The position numbers and the translations under genes were made by a program. A stretch of DNA of 64,000 nucleotides from Shewanella litorisediminis (GTDB taxonomy: Bacteria; Pseudomonadota; Gammaproteobacteria; Enterobacterales; Shewanellaceae). Numbering within the stretch: position 1 is the stretch's first letter; every line of letters begins with the position of its first letter. The stretch lies in contig NZ_CP069213.1 in NCBI RefSeq assembly GCF_016834455.1, forward strand, positions 2,170,501 through 2,234,500, in the 5' to 3' direction. The notes under the pieces were generated by a model. It did no database searches. It saw nothing but the letters and a program-made list of their open reading frames with translations, and was not told where the DNA came from. Of this stretch, positions 25,898 to 35,400 are shown in pieces.

Positions 25898-27525
25898 TTT
25901 CCGCCGTCCTTAGGAAAAGCACCCGTGAAGGTATCAGGCATCCCGGTGGAGAACTGTGCATTCCACCCCTCTAAAGATATCGGCTCGAAGCGCGGCTGGG
26001 CTTCGGGGTCAAACCGGATCGGTTTTCCTGCAAAAACCGGAAGCACTTTATCGTCTCGCAGTGCAACCTGACCGTTAACGAGCACCGCTTTCATGCCGGT
26101 CGACGGGAGAGCGCCTTTCTCGTACGTCGCATTGTCAGTGAAGCGTGCGGGGTCAAACACCACGATATCAGCAACCATGCCTTTCTGGATGCGACCACGT
26201 TCTTGCATCGCTTTCAAACCCGTATCGCCCAGATGCTTGGCCGCGTTGTAGCTGAGGATTGAAATCAGCTGCATCATAGGGATGTTATGCTCACGACCAA
26301 GGCGGATTGTCGCGCCTCGGGTACCAGCCGCGCGGGGGTGCATGTTGCCGATCTTCTCCAGCGGGATATCCCACGGGCCAAAGTATGGTTCGGCGCCAAG
26401 CGCGTCGCTGGCCACGGTCACGCCTTTCAGCGTCAGCCATTTTGGCGGGTCTTCTGGGGGCATCTTGAATACCACGATCGGCTTGGTCGGATTGGAAGCT
26501 GTGTCGGCCTTGAATGTCTCCAAGGTGTAGAACTTACCCGTGACCGGATCCTGCACGGTATCCTCATAGCGGTTGCCCATCTGCTCGACCCAACTGTCCG
26601 GCTGCAGGAATGAGGCGTTCACCGTGGTGGAGCCTGCGGCGTAGGGATAAACTTCGCCCCAGATGTTGAATCCCTGAGACTGAAGCCGCGATATCATTTC
26701 ATGCGCAAGCCGCCAGCCAGGGTTGTTGAAGTGAAGGACTATCGCTGGGGCTCCCAGCGCCATAGCATTGGCGATGAGTTCCTGCGCACCGTTGTTCTCT
26801 GTTGTGTCATTGCCAAGTGTATAGCGTGTATGTGCACCGGTCGGACGGCCATAGCGTGCGCCAACCTTCTGCACCTCGAACATCTCGCGGGAAGATACGC
26901 CCTCTCTCATATAACCCACGGTGCTGCCGATGCCCGGTGCGCCCGCCTGAAGCCCCTTGTCAAGCTCTTCAAGAATTGCGTTGCCCTGTTCCAGGTTTGG
27001 GCGCGTCACGCTCCAGCCCGACTTTTTACGGGCTTCAAGGGCCGCAATGGGACCTCTCATGTAGATCTCGTCGCTCAATCTCCCGTCGAGCACCATCGAT
27101 CGGGCAAGCTCGTGGCTGACCGCGCAGCCATAGTTGGACTGGGTCACACCTTCACGTGCCTTATACCAGGCCGCGATATAGGAACCCGCACAGCCCGCCT
27201 CGAAATCCATGGAGCTGGTCATGCCGTCGCGCAACCCGACCCGGTAACCGATTGGCGTCTGCCAATGGAAATGGGTGTCGATGAAGCCCGGCGCCACGAT
27301 ATGACCGGTGGCATCGATCGTCTTGACACCCTTCAGCGGCTTTTTGCTGATTTCGGCAATGCGGCCATCTTTGATACCGACATTGGCGATATCGTCATAC
27401 AAGGTTTCAGGGTCCATGACCCGGCCGTTGTTGATTACGACGTCATATTTTTGTGCCAAGGCCGGCATAGTACCCATGACACTCGTTAAGAGTGTACCGA
27501 TTAGTAGATGTCCTTGAATTTTCAT
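25894..27525 (-). CDS. Exported N-acyl-D-amino-acid deacylase-type amidohydrolase (copy A)
   Basis: 543 residues starting at the ATG at 27525 (GGAG six bases upstream); the longer frame adds four residues only. Signal peptide 1-25 (PALAQ). Amidohydrolase fold: beta strand VVINNGRVMDPET, metal ligands His85-x-His87 (DTHFH), GCAG cysteine as in D-aminoacylase, later His in GAHTRY and VLHFNN, Asp in VASDALG, and the C-terminal beta sandwich with GMVADIVVFDP and GMKAVLVNGQV. Family enzymes hydrolyse N-acyl-D-amino acids or dipeptide-like cyclic amides. Most are cytoplasmic, but all three here have signal peptides. Very similar to copy C (29273-30904), about 75-80% by eye, so the two are recent duplicates. 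Coupled to the DUF3299 gene. Confidence 0.85.
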   Translation of the reverse strand: MKIQGHLLIGTLLTSVMGTMPALAQKYDVVINNGRVMDPETLYDDIANVGIKDGRIAEISKKPLKGVKTIDATGHIVAPGFIDTHFHWQTPIGYRVGLRDGMTSSMDFEAGCAGSYIAAWYKAREGVTQSNYGCAVSHELARSMVLDGRLSDEIYMRGPIAALEARKKSGWSVTRPNLEQGNAILEELDKGLQAGAPGIGSTVGYMREGVSSREMFEVQKVGARYGRPTGAHTRYTLGNDTTENNGAQELIANAMALGAPAIVLHFNNPGWRLAHEMISRLQSQGFNIWGEVYPYAAGSTTVNASFLQPDSWVEQMGNRYEDTVQDPVTGKFYTLETFKADTASNPTKPIVVFKMPPEDPPKWLTLKGVTVASDALGAEPYFGPWDIPLEKIGNMHPRAAGTRGATIRLGREHNIPMMQLISILSYNAAKHLGDTGLKAMQERGRIQKGMVADIVVFDPARFTDNATYEKGALPSTGMKAVLVNGQVALRDDKVLPVFAGKPIRFDPEAQPRFEPISLEGWNAQFSTGMPDTFTGAFPKDGGK

Positions 27526-27612
27526 TGCTATCTCCATTTTGAAATTGGTTTCAGTGGCGGAATTCGTGGGGGGGAACCACGCACCATCGCTCAGCCACCG
27601 CTAGTTCTCGTA

Positions 27613-29244
27613 TTAAGACTGGTTAGGGTCAAATGTCCTGGGTTCGATAGAAATCTGGTCCAGCCGGCCCTTTTCCATTACCGGGAAACGAATCGGCTTG
27701 CCCGGAAAGACCTTTTGCACTTCGGAATCCTTCACCACCACGACGCCGTTCACCAGCACGTAGGGAATGCCGGTTGAGGGCAGCGCGCCCTTGCCTGGCT
27801 CGTAAGTGCTGTTGTCTGTGACCGTATCCGGATTGAAGACGACGATGTCCGCATCCATACCTTCTTGCATACGTCCTTTGGTTTTAAAGTGAGGTATGCC
27901 ACCCAATTCGTCAAAATATTTAGCATGCAGGTAGCTCATCTTTGAAATGGCTTCCATCAAAGGCATGATCTTTTCTTCACGCACCATACGCAATACTTTG
28001 GCACGGGTACCGGCGCTGCGCGGGTGAACTGACTTGCCTTCATAGGGGGAATCCCAAGGGTAGTAGTTGAGCTTTTCATCCTGAATAGCCATACCGTCAG
28101 AGACGACGACCACTCCCGGCATAGCCAGCCATTTAGCGATAGCTTCAGGCGGATTGTTGTAAATCACAATCGCCCTGCCGGGATCATTCTTGCGAACGTC
28201 CTCATACATCGCTTTATCCCAACGGGTGCCATCGAGATTCGCAACGTCTGAATAGGTAATTCCCATTTGAGCCATGCCTGATTCCGTAAGCATATCGGCA
28301 GAAGCAATGGTAGAACCGGCAGCATAGGGGTAAACCTCACCCCATACCTTGGCGCCTCTTTTTTCTCTTGCGTCGTTAATCATAGGAATGGTGTATTCCC
28401 AGTCCATGTTGCTGTTCAGGTGTGACGCCATGAACGGCGCATCCAGAACCATGGCATTGGCCATCATTTCCTGAACCCCCAACTGCCCCTCATTGGGTGG
28501 ACGTACACCAGCAAAACGTACATGTCCATTGGTAACCCGGCCGTATTTCGCCGCCAACTCCTGGTATTTATACAATTCGTATTGGGTAACACCCGTGGTC
28601 ATATAACCGACGGGAACGCCCACGCCCAAGGCACCTTGGCGAAGGCCTTCGTCGACATAACTCATAATCCGGGTCATCTGCTCTTTGTTCGGTAAGGTTG
28701 ACGACCAACCCGGCTTGCGCCCTTCCTTCTGGGCCTTTGCGGCTGCGGCACCTACCACACCACGGAACAGTTCGCCCATGTCATTACCCAAAGCCGCAAT
28801 TTCAGGGCCGTCCAAAACCGATACACGGGCAAGCGTTGCGAGCACGACCATGCCGTAGTTGGCCTGGGTTTTACCTTCGTGGTCTGCATACCATTTAGCG
28901 ATATCGCCGGCACCTGACTCGAAATCCATCTGGGTGGTCAAGCCATCCCGTAAATTAACCTTGCGACTAAACTGATCTGTGGCGTGCTGGTGCCCCTCGA
29001 TAAAGCCCGGTGCAACCACGTGCCCCTCGGCGTTGATGGTTTCTTTGCCCTTGATTGCGTCCTTGGTAATGGCTGCAATCTTGCCGTCCTTTATCCCAAC
29101 GTTGCGCACACCATCAAAGTTGGTCTCGGGATCCATGACCCGGCCGTTGTTGATCACAATGTCATAGTCTTGCGCCATGGCCGGCAAAGCACAGATGACG
29201 CTCATAAAGAGCATCCCGATCTGTAGATGTCTTTGCTTTTTCAT
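27613..29244 (-). CDS. Exported N-acyl-D-amino-acid deacylase-type amidohydrolase (copy B, divergent)
   Basis: 543 residues from the ATG at 29244 (GGAG upstream, signal peptide MKKQRHLQIGMLFMSVIC.. cleaved near AMA-QDY); the longer frame is leader sequence. Same fold and order of motifs as its neighbours: VINNGRVMDPET, His85-x-His87 (EGHQH), His in TNGHVRF and ASHLNS, Asp in VVSDGM, C-terminal MDADIVVFNPD and VLVNGVVV. It differs clearly from copies A and C, including GAGD where they have GCAG, so the bridging cysteine of D-aminoacylase is absent by my alignment and specificity may differ. It follows copy C by 28 bp and precedes copy A by 87 bp, so it belongs to the same transcript. Confidence 0.83.
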   Translation of the reverse strand: MKKQRHLQIGMLFMSVICALPAMAQDYDIVINNGRVMDPETNFDGVRNVGIKDGKIAAITKDAIKGKETINAEGHVVAPGFIEGHQHATDQFSRKVNLRDGLTTQMDFESGAGDIAKWYADHEGKTQANYGMVVLATLARVSVLDGPEIAALGNDMGELFRGVVGAAAAKAQKEGRKPGWSSTLPNKEQMTRIMSYVDEGLRQGALGVGVPVGYMTTGVTQYELYKYQELAAKYGRVTNGHVRFAGVRPPNEGQLGVQEMMANAMVLDAPFMASHLNSNMDWEYTIPMINDAREKRGAKVWGEVYPYAAGSTIASADMLTESGMAQMGITYSDVANLDGTRWDKAMYEDVRKNDPGRAIVIYNNPPEAIAKWLAMPGVVVVSDGMAIQDEKLNYYPWDSPYEGKSVHPRSAGTRAKVLRMVREEKIMPLMEAISKMSYLHAKYFDELGGIPHFKTKGRMQEGMDADIVVFNPDTVTDNSTYEPGKGALPSTGIPYVLVNGVVVVKDSEVQKVFPGKPIRFPVMEKGRLDQISIEPRTFDPNQS

Positions 29245-29272
29245 TTCAGACTCCGCTTTTACGTGGTTTTTC

Positions 29273-30904
29273 TTATTTTTTTCCGCCATCCTCAGGAAAA
29301 GCACCCGTGAAGTCACTAGGCATCCCGGTCGAGAATTCGGCATTCCACGATTCTACCGATACTGGCACGAAACGCGGTTTGGCTTCAGGTTCAAAGCGGA
29401 TCGGTTGACCGGCGAAAACAGGAAGCAGCACATCGTCACGCACGGTCACCTTGCCGTTGACAAGCACCGCTTTCATGCCAGTCGACGGGAGAGCGCCCTT
29501 TGCGTAGGTTGAATTGTCCGTGAAGCGTTCGGGGTCAAAGACCACAATATCGGCAACCATGCCGGTCTGGATGCGGCCGCGCTCTTGCATCGCCTTCAGT
29601 CCAGTATCGCCTAAATGCTTGGCAGCGTTGTAGCTGAGGATCGACATCAGCTGCATCATCGGGATGTTGTGTTCCCGACCGAGCCGAATCGTAGCCCCAC
29701 GGGAACCTGCCGTGCGGGGGTGGGTACCGCCGAGTTTGTCCATCGGGTAATCCCACGCGGCGTCGTACGGCTTGGCACCAACGCCATCGCTGGCCATGGT
29801 CACGCCCTTCAGCGTAAGCCATTTCCACTGGTCGTCAGCGGGCATCTTAAACACAACGACCGGCCTGGTCGGTTCAGAGGCGACAGTGGCTTTGTAGGTT
29901 TCCAGGGTGTAGTACTTGTTCGTGACCGGATCCAGAATGGTTTCTTCGTAGCGGTTGCCCAGGTCGTCGACCCAGCTCCGGGGCTCCAGAAACTCCGCAT
30001 TGATCGTGGTGGACCCCGCAGCATAGGGATAAATTTCCCCCCAGATGTTGTGGCCGCTTTCCTGCAGCCTTGAAATCAGTTCGTGTGTCACTCGCCAGCC
30101 GGGGTTGTTGAAGTGCAGGACGATCGCGGGCGCGCCGAGCGCGATTGCATTTGCAATAAGTTCCTGCGCGCCATTAACCTCGGTCGTGTCGTTGCCTAGC
30201 GTATAGCGTGTATGTGAGCCTGTCGGGCGACCATAGCGTGCGCCAACCTTCTGCACCTCGAACATCTCGCGGGAAGAGATGCCCGCTCTCATGTAGCCCG
30301 TGGTACTGCCAATACCGGGTGCGCCCGCCTGAAGCCCCTTGTCAAGCTCCTGAAGAATCGCGTTGCCCTGTTCCAGCGTCGGACGCGTCGCGCTCCAGCC
30401 CGTTTTTGCCCGAGTTGTGTAAGCGGCGACGGGGCCGTTTATCAGGTACTCAGCGCCGTCCGACCCATCGAGCACCATCGCGCGGGCAAACTCGTGGCTG
30501 ACCGCGCAGCCATAGTTGGCTTGGGTCACACCGGCACGCGCTTCATACCAGGCGGCGACGTAGGACCCCGCACAGCCCATCTCAAAATCCATGCTGCTGG
30601 TAAGGCCGTCGCGCAACCCGAGCGAATAACCGATAGGCATTTGAAAGTGGAAGTGGGTGTCGATGAAGCCCGGTGCCACCACCATTCCCTTGGCCTCGAG
30701 CGTTTCCTTGCCGTTAATCTGCTTATTGGTGATCACGGCGATTTTCCCGTCTTTAACCCCCACATTGGCAACAGCGTCGAATTTGGTCTCTGGGTCTATT
30801 ACCCTGCCATTATTAATCACCACATCATAGGTCACAGCGAATGCAGGCATAGCGACAGCACACACTGCGAAAAATGCGCTTGAAATGACTTGAGTCCTTT
30901 TCAT
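29273..30904 (-). CDS. Exported N-acyl-D-amino-acid deacylase-type amidohydrolase (copy C)
   Basis: 543 residues from the ATG at 30904 (GAGGAAGAGCA leader); an upstream frame adds 42 residues without features and runs over the palindrome. Signal peptide 1-23 (PAFA-VTY). Motifs: VINNGRVIDPET, His84-x-His86 (DTHFH), GCAG cysteine, SHTRYT, VLHFNN, MASDGVG and the C-terminal MVADIVVFDPE. Nearly co-linear with copy A at protein and DNA level, apart from scattered changes, which points to tandem duplication. It is the first of the three amidohydrolase genes in transcription order. The beta-lactamase lies 176 bp upstream, separated by a long palindrome. Confidence 0.85.
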   Translation of the reverse strand: MKRTQVISSAFFAVCAVAMPAFAVTYDVVINNGRVIDPETKFDAVANVGVKDGKIAVITNKQINGKETLEAKGMVVAPGFIDTHFHFQMPIGYSLGLRDGLTSSMDFEMGCAGSYVAAWYEARAGVTQANYGCAVSHEFARAMVLDGSDGAEYLINGPVAAYTTRAKTGWSATRPTLEQGNAILQELDKGLQAGAPGIGSTTGYMRAGISSREMFEVQKVGARYGRPTGSHTRYTLGNDTTEVNGAQELIANAIALGAPAIVLHFNNPGWRVTHELISRLQESGHNIWGEIYPYAAGSTTINAEFLEPRSWVDDLGNRYEETILDPVTNKYYTLETYKATVASEPTRPVVVFKMPADDQWKWLTLKGVTMASDGVGAKPYDAAWDYPMDKLGGTHPRTAGSRGATIRLGREHNIPMMQLMSILSYNAAKHLGDTGLKAMQERGRIQTGMVADIVVFDPERFTDNSTYAKGALPSTGMKAVLVNGKVTVRDDVLLPVFAGQPIRFEPEAKPRFVPVSVESWNAEFSTGMPSDFTGAFPEDGGKK

Positions 30905-31000
30905 TGCTCTTCCTCTTTTAAATTGTGTAAGCCTTAACCTAGAACTTGAAAATTTTCCACTCATTATTTGAGCGTCAAAACTACACTGACAACGCCTTAG

Positions 31001-31054
31001 GGAAGGTGCGAACAAGTCCTCGCACAGCAAACACGGGACTTATTCGCACCTTCC
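31001..31054. repeat. Long palindrome with 19-bp arms
   Basis: GGAAGGTGCGAACAAGTCC (31001-31019) and its near-perfect reverse complement (31036-31054, one mismatch) surround a 16-bp spacer. It lies between the beta-lactamase and the amidohydrolase genes. The arms resemble insertion-sequence terminal repeats placed back to back, so it may be a MITE or deletion scar. It could also act as a terminator, although no T-run follows. Confidence 0.65.
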
Positions 31055-31080
31055 TTAGCTAATCGTTAAAAAGACAAAGA

Positions 31081-32082
31081 TTATTTGTTTTTTGCTTGCA
31101 AATAATAAAAGTCGTATAACGTACGCGTCACTTCCGCAATAGCCCGATCCCGATCAGCATCGGACGTCGTACTGCTCTTGGTGTATACCGCAATGGCAAA
31201 ACGTCGACCATCCGGCAGGGTTACAAAACCCACGTCATTGGCCACACCACCAATAGTGCCTGTTTTGTGGGCAACCGGTGTTCGTTTTGGTAAAAGGCCT
31301 TTCAACCTTCCATTACCTGTGCGAGTACGTGACATGGAGGCAAGCAAAAATTCGCGGCTTGTCTCACTCAAGGCCTTGCCGCTGTCGATAGCCAGAAGCA
31401 ATTCCAGCATGGCATTTGGTGAGGTCTGGTCACGTGGATCTTCTTGCTCAAACTTAAGGTTTCGAACTGATTGCTTGGCTGCAAGTGTTGGGTCTTTGGC
31501 AATGGCCTCTGCAAGTACTGAAGTATAGGCCTTGTCAGGTAAACCATAGAAGTCTCTCAAAATTTCGGTAACATAGCGATCAACTCGTTGGTCTGTTATC
31601 CCAATGCTGCGAAGCTTTTTCGTCACCGCCTCCGGACCTCCCGCCAATTTAAGACAGATGTCCGTCGCTGTATTGTCGCTTTCGGTGATCATGGGTTCAA
31701 TCAAATTGGCTACCGACAACTTGATGCCGGGATGAACGAAGTTCTGTGCAATCGCGTTGTCGCCTGCGACCATCATATCTTGCGAGATATCAATTAAATC
31801 GGAAAGTTTAAGTTCACCTTTATCGACACGGTCCAGCAAAGCAACGGCAATTGCAACCTTATAGGTACTTGCCATTACAAAGGTTTCATCACCGTTTACT
31901 GTGATCCTCTCCCCTGAGCCAATTTCCTGAGCAGACACGCCAATGCGGCCAACCAGCCCCTGCGAAACTTTCTCAAGCTTCTGGGAAACATCCTGAAGAT
32001 TTTGTTTATCTGCAAATGCCGGTTGAATGGCAACAAATGACGAGATTAGTAGGGTAAAGCAGAGTGCTATATTTCGATTCAT
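31081..32082 (-). CDS. Class A-type beta-lactamase-like serine hydrolase with an unusual omega loop
   Basis: 333 residues from the ATG at 32082; the upstream frame runs through a tandem repeat and is not coding. Signal peptide 1-24 (AFAD). Catalytic motifs: Ser72-x-x-Lys75 (STYK), Ser135-Asp-Asn137 (SDN) and Lys273-Thr-Gly (KTG). The omega loop is odd: after DRY, where class A enzymes have Glu166-x-x-x-Asn170, it reads VTEIL, and about 37 extra residues come before the DPRDQTSP segment. By eye the general-base Glu166 and Asn170 are not in place; Glu173, Glu212 or Glu214 might substitute. It may be a poor or altered beta-lactamase, or act on another acyl bond. First gene of the exported-hydrolase cluster. 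Confidence 0.85.
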   Translation of the reverse strand: MNRNIALCFTLLISSFVAIQPAFADKQNLQDVSQKLEKVSQGLVGRIGVSAQEIGSGERITVNGDETFVMASTYKVAIAVALLDRVDKGELKLSDLIDISQDMMVAGDNAIAQNFVHPGIKLSVANLIEPMITESDNTATDICLKLAGGPEAVTKKLRSIGITDQRVDRYVTEILRDFYGLPDKAYTSVLAEAIAKDPTLAAKQSVRNLKFEQEDPRDQTSPNAMLELLLAIDSGKALSETSREFLLASMSRTRTGNGRLKGLLPKRTPVAHKTGTIGGVANDVGFVTLPDGRRFAIAVYTKSSTTSDADRDRAIAEVTRTLYDFYYLQAKNK

Positions 32083-32264
32083 AAAACCTATCCCTTGGTT
32101 GTTTTCGATTAATTTTACTCTAAGCAAAGTCACCGCGACTTCTTGGTCAACGTGATGATGACCAAGAGGAGATTTGCTATTTCGCTTGATACCGAGTATC
32201 AACCTACCGAGGTTCAAGCAGAGTATCAACTGGTGCAACTCTTCTAATTTACTGCACCGCCTAA

Positions 32265-32334
32265 CTTTCCGTTTCGTGCTTTCCGTTTCGTGCTTTCCGT
32301 TTCGTGCTTTCCGTTTCGTGCTTTCCGTTTCGTG
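32265..32334. repeat. Five tandem copies of a 14-bp unit
   Basis: CTTTCCGTTTCGTG repeated five times without variation, upstream of the beta-lactamase. Identical units suggest recent expansion, and the copy number may vary between strains. Confidence 0.95.
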
Positions 32335-32399
32335 ACTGGCCAAGTCGTCTTATAGCCAGTAAATACAATAGCATAAGGCCAGATATTTTTCGAATGCAT

Positions 32400-32432
32400 A
32401 AAAAAGAAAGAGCGCCTTTAGGGCGCTCTTTC
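32400..32432 (-). terminator. Intrinsic terminator of the second large subtilase
   Basis: AAAGAGCGCC/GGCGCTCTTT stem (32407-32431) around a TTTAG loop. On the minus strand it is followed by a run of T (TTTCTTTTTT). Confidence 0.85.
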
Positions 32433-32441
32433 CTTGTTTGA

Positions 32442-35400
32442 TCACACTTTTTTACGCAGTCCTATCCTGATGAATCCAACAGAGAAGGCAAAAAGCAAGC
32501 TGAACAAGCCCAAGGCACCGCCACCAGAACTTTGCTGCTGTTCAGGAAGCAGTTGCACTGTCACCTGTGCGGGAGCACTTTTGCCATTGGCACTTTCCGC
32601 TACCAGTTCAATTACCGCAACAGCCTGGCTCTGCAAAGCCGCAATGGAGACCTTAAGATTTGCAGTGTTGTTACCGCTCATAGTCAAGGTTGGCCCTGAG
32701 ACCTGACGCCACTGGTAGCTCAACGCCTTGCCGTCACCATCGAAGCTATCTGCGCCGCTCAGGTCAATACTGCCAGGGGTTTGAAGGGAAACCTTGGCAG
32801 CGCTACTGCCGTTGATTTTGGCTATTGGCAAGGCCTTAACCTGCACTGCATCAGCGATGGCTTTCAAGGTTTTCCCTGGCGCGCTGTCAACACTGTGGAT
32901 TATCTCCAAAGCGATTTCAGCGCTCTTGGTGACACCCGCTGAACCAACAACCAAGGCAAGAGTACGCGTGGGGCCATTGGCTTCCTGAACCAGCTGCCAG
33001 GTTATTGTGTTACCGTTTTGTGTACCACCATCAGCATCCAGCACTGAGAATCCATCCGCAAGCGTGGTTGTCAAGGTGTAGACTTTATCGGCTGCGGAAT
33101 CATTGGCAAGAATATCAATGGAATAAGTCAAGGTGTCGCCACTGACGATTGACTGCCTATCAACAGTGACCGCGACATCGTCTGCCCCACGGTGCAATTC
33201 GAAATAGACTGAACCGATGTTATCGGGAAGATTCGGGTGCGTGCCTAACGTCGCTACGGCAAAATACACCTCGCCCTCACTCATCGGCTGATCCCAGTTA
33301 AGTGTGAGTGCAAATTCTTCACCCGGCGCCACTGACTCGGGCACATCAGCTTCCAACAGCGTATCTGTTTTGCGCACTTTCACCACTGACACACTGTGCT
33401 TGTCGAAGTTGGCGGGGTCAGTTCCTTGATAGTTATGAACAACCACCAGATAGTTTGCCGGCACCGGTGTATCAATGAAGCAGGCTTCTTTACTGTCCTC
33501 GCGGCCACTGATACAAACGGCATTATCCAACTCGATTTGGCTGGGTTTTCCATCCAAATTCGCATCACGAACAATAAACAGGTCTAAATCCGGCGCCTCA
33601 GCACTGTTAATCCATGCACCTATCATAGTCACCGACGAATTGGTGTTGACCGGAACCACATGGTAGGTTTCTGGATTCTGAGCACGGTAATTTGCCGTAG
33701 GATCCCATGAGGTTTCCCCTTCAATGACATCCACTTTGCTCAGTCCCAGCGCCTCAACTTGAAGGTTATCCGAACCTATCGAGTTAAAACCCGCCAGAGT
33801 AAAGTTGTCTGCATCCCGATGAGCGGTGATTTTCACCACGTCTTCGGTGGGCACATTACCACCGGTGAACTCGGCGGCAAACGTCAGGTGTTGCTCAGGC
33901 AAGCCACTTGACGTCAAACGCACCTCGCCAAAGCTCCATAACGCAGCAAGCTCGGCAGTTGGGGTAGCAGTAATGGTCAATTGCTGTGACTCGCCCGCCT
34001 TCAAGGCGAAGGTCGATGGCGTCACGCTGACATTCACACCCTGAGTTTGCAGAGCAGTTGTTACCGTCCAGGTCGCATCTTTCACGGCAGTCACTGTTCT
34101 TGTCCACTCACATTTCGCCAAACAGTTCAGACCCACCATGGTAGGAAGATTCAAAGTCGCGGGATTACCATTGAGGGCAGGATCCGCATTCAGGTATTCA
34201 GCTTCACTGATAGGCAACAATAATCCAGCCTGCACCGCTTTATCGATTTGGATACGTCCGGCACCTGCATCAAAGGGGGTTGAAGACTCTTTCACGCCAT
34301 CGCCATCATCATCCTTGAAGGTATTGCTGTTGGCAGTGGTCATAATGGCCGACTGAGCCTCAGATGGAGTCCAGTCCGGACGCAGTGCAGCCAACAAGGC
34401 CAAGGCACCAGCTACATGAGGACTCGCCATCGAGGTACCACTCATAAAATCAAATTCGCTTGGTACAGCGTTCTTTGGATCGACAAATGGCCACTCGGTG
34501 GTATGAGCGGCAAAAATATCTACACCCGGAGCCGCAATGTCCGGCGTAATAGTGTGTGGGTACGGATAGTTAGGCCCCCTTGAGGAGAAGCTGCCGGCAA
34601 TATCACCATTTTCGGGCACGCGGATATGCGCCGACTCACTGATGGTCAGTGCATGATCAGATCCACTGCCAAGCCAAGATAGCAGCGTTTCGCCATCGGC
34701 CATGGTCAATTGGATAGCAGGCAATACGTGCAGATCGGGCTCGATATTGTCGGCGTTAGCGTCGACGTTTATCAGAATCAAACCACCGGCACCGCCGGCG
34801 AGCACGTTATTACCCTTTTCCACCCGGGCGATATCGCCACGACGACAAACCACGATTTCGCCGTTAAATGTACCGGCTTCAAATGGGCTGTTACACTTGC
34901 CGTCGTTATAGTTTGCGGCATCAACAACCTGGCCTGTCAAACCATAACTGACCCCGGCACCACTGATATCAGCAAGGGCACTTTCGCCACCTGCTACCCA
35001 GCGCAACGTTTTATCACTGTATCCACGATCGTGTGTATAGGCTGCCACCGTAGTCACCCAAGGCGCGTTACCCGGAGCACCCACTGTCTGAGGACTGGGG
35101 CCTGCGTTACCAGCAGCGGTTACCGCATGAATCCCGGCTGTGCGCGCCGCGAGGAATGCCAGTGAGTCGGCGGAATCCCATGGGCTGTCCGGAGCACCGC
35201 CTACGGAATAGTTGATAACGTGAACACCATGCTGCACGGCATGTTCCAATGCCAATACGGTTAAATCCGGGAAGCAACCGCCATAATTGGGATCATCACC
35301 GGAAATCGGTAAACACACCTGATATGAGATGATATTGGCCCGTGGCGCAACGCCACTGATTTTCGGGATTTTCAGCTGTGCTTCATCGCCAATCGCATTT

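Noticed and set aside
26701..27489. 262-codon plus-strand ORF over amidohydrolase A
   Set aside because: Antisense shadow of a conserved enzyme; no domain or start signal.
32265..32334. Tandem 14-bp units as a possible CRISPR array
   Set aside because: The units are contiguous without spacers and there are no cas genes; it is a simple tandem repeat.
32083..32343. N-terminal extension of the beta-lactamase frame
   Set aside because: It runs through the tandem repeat and lacks a signal peptide at the start; the internal ATG at 32082 is followed by a clear one.
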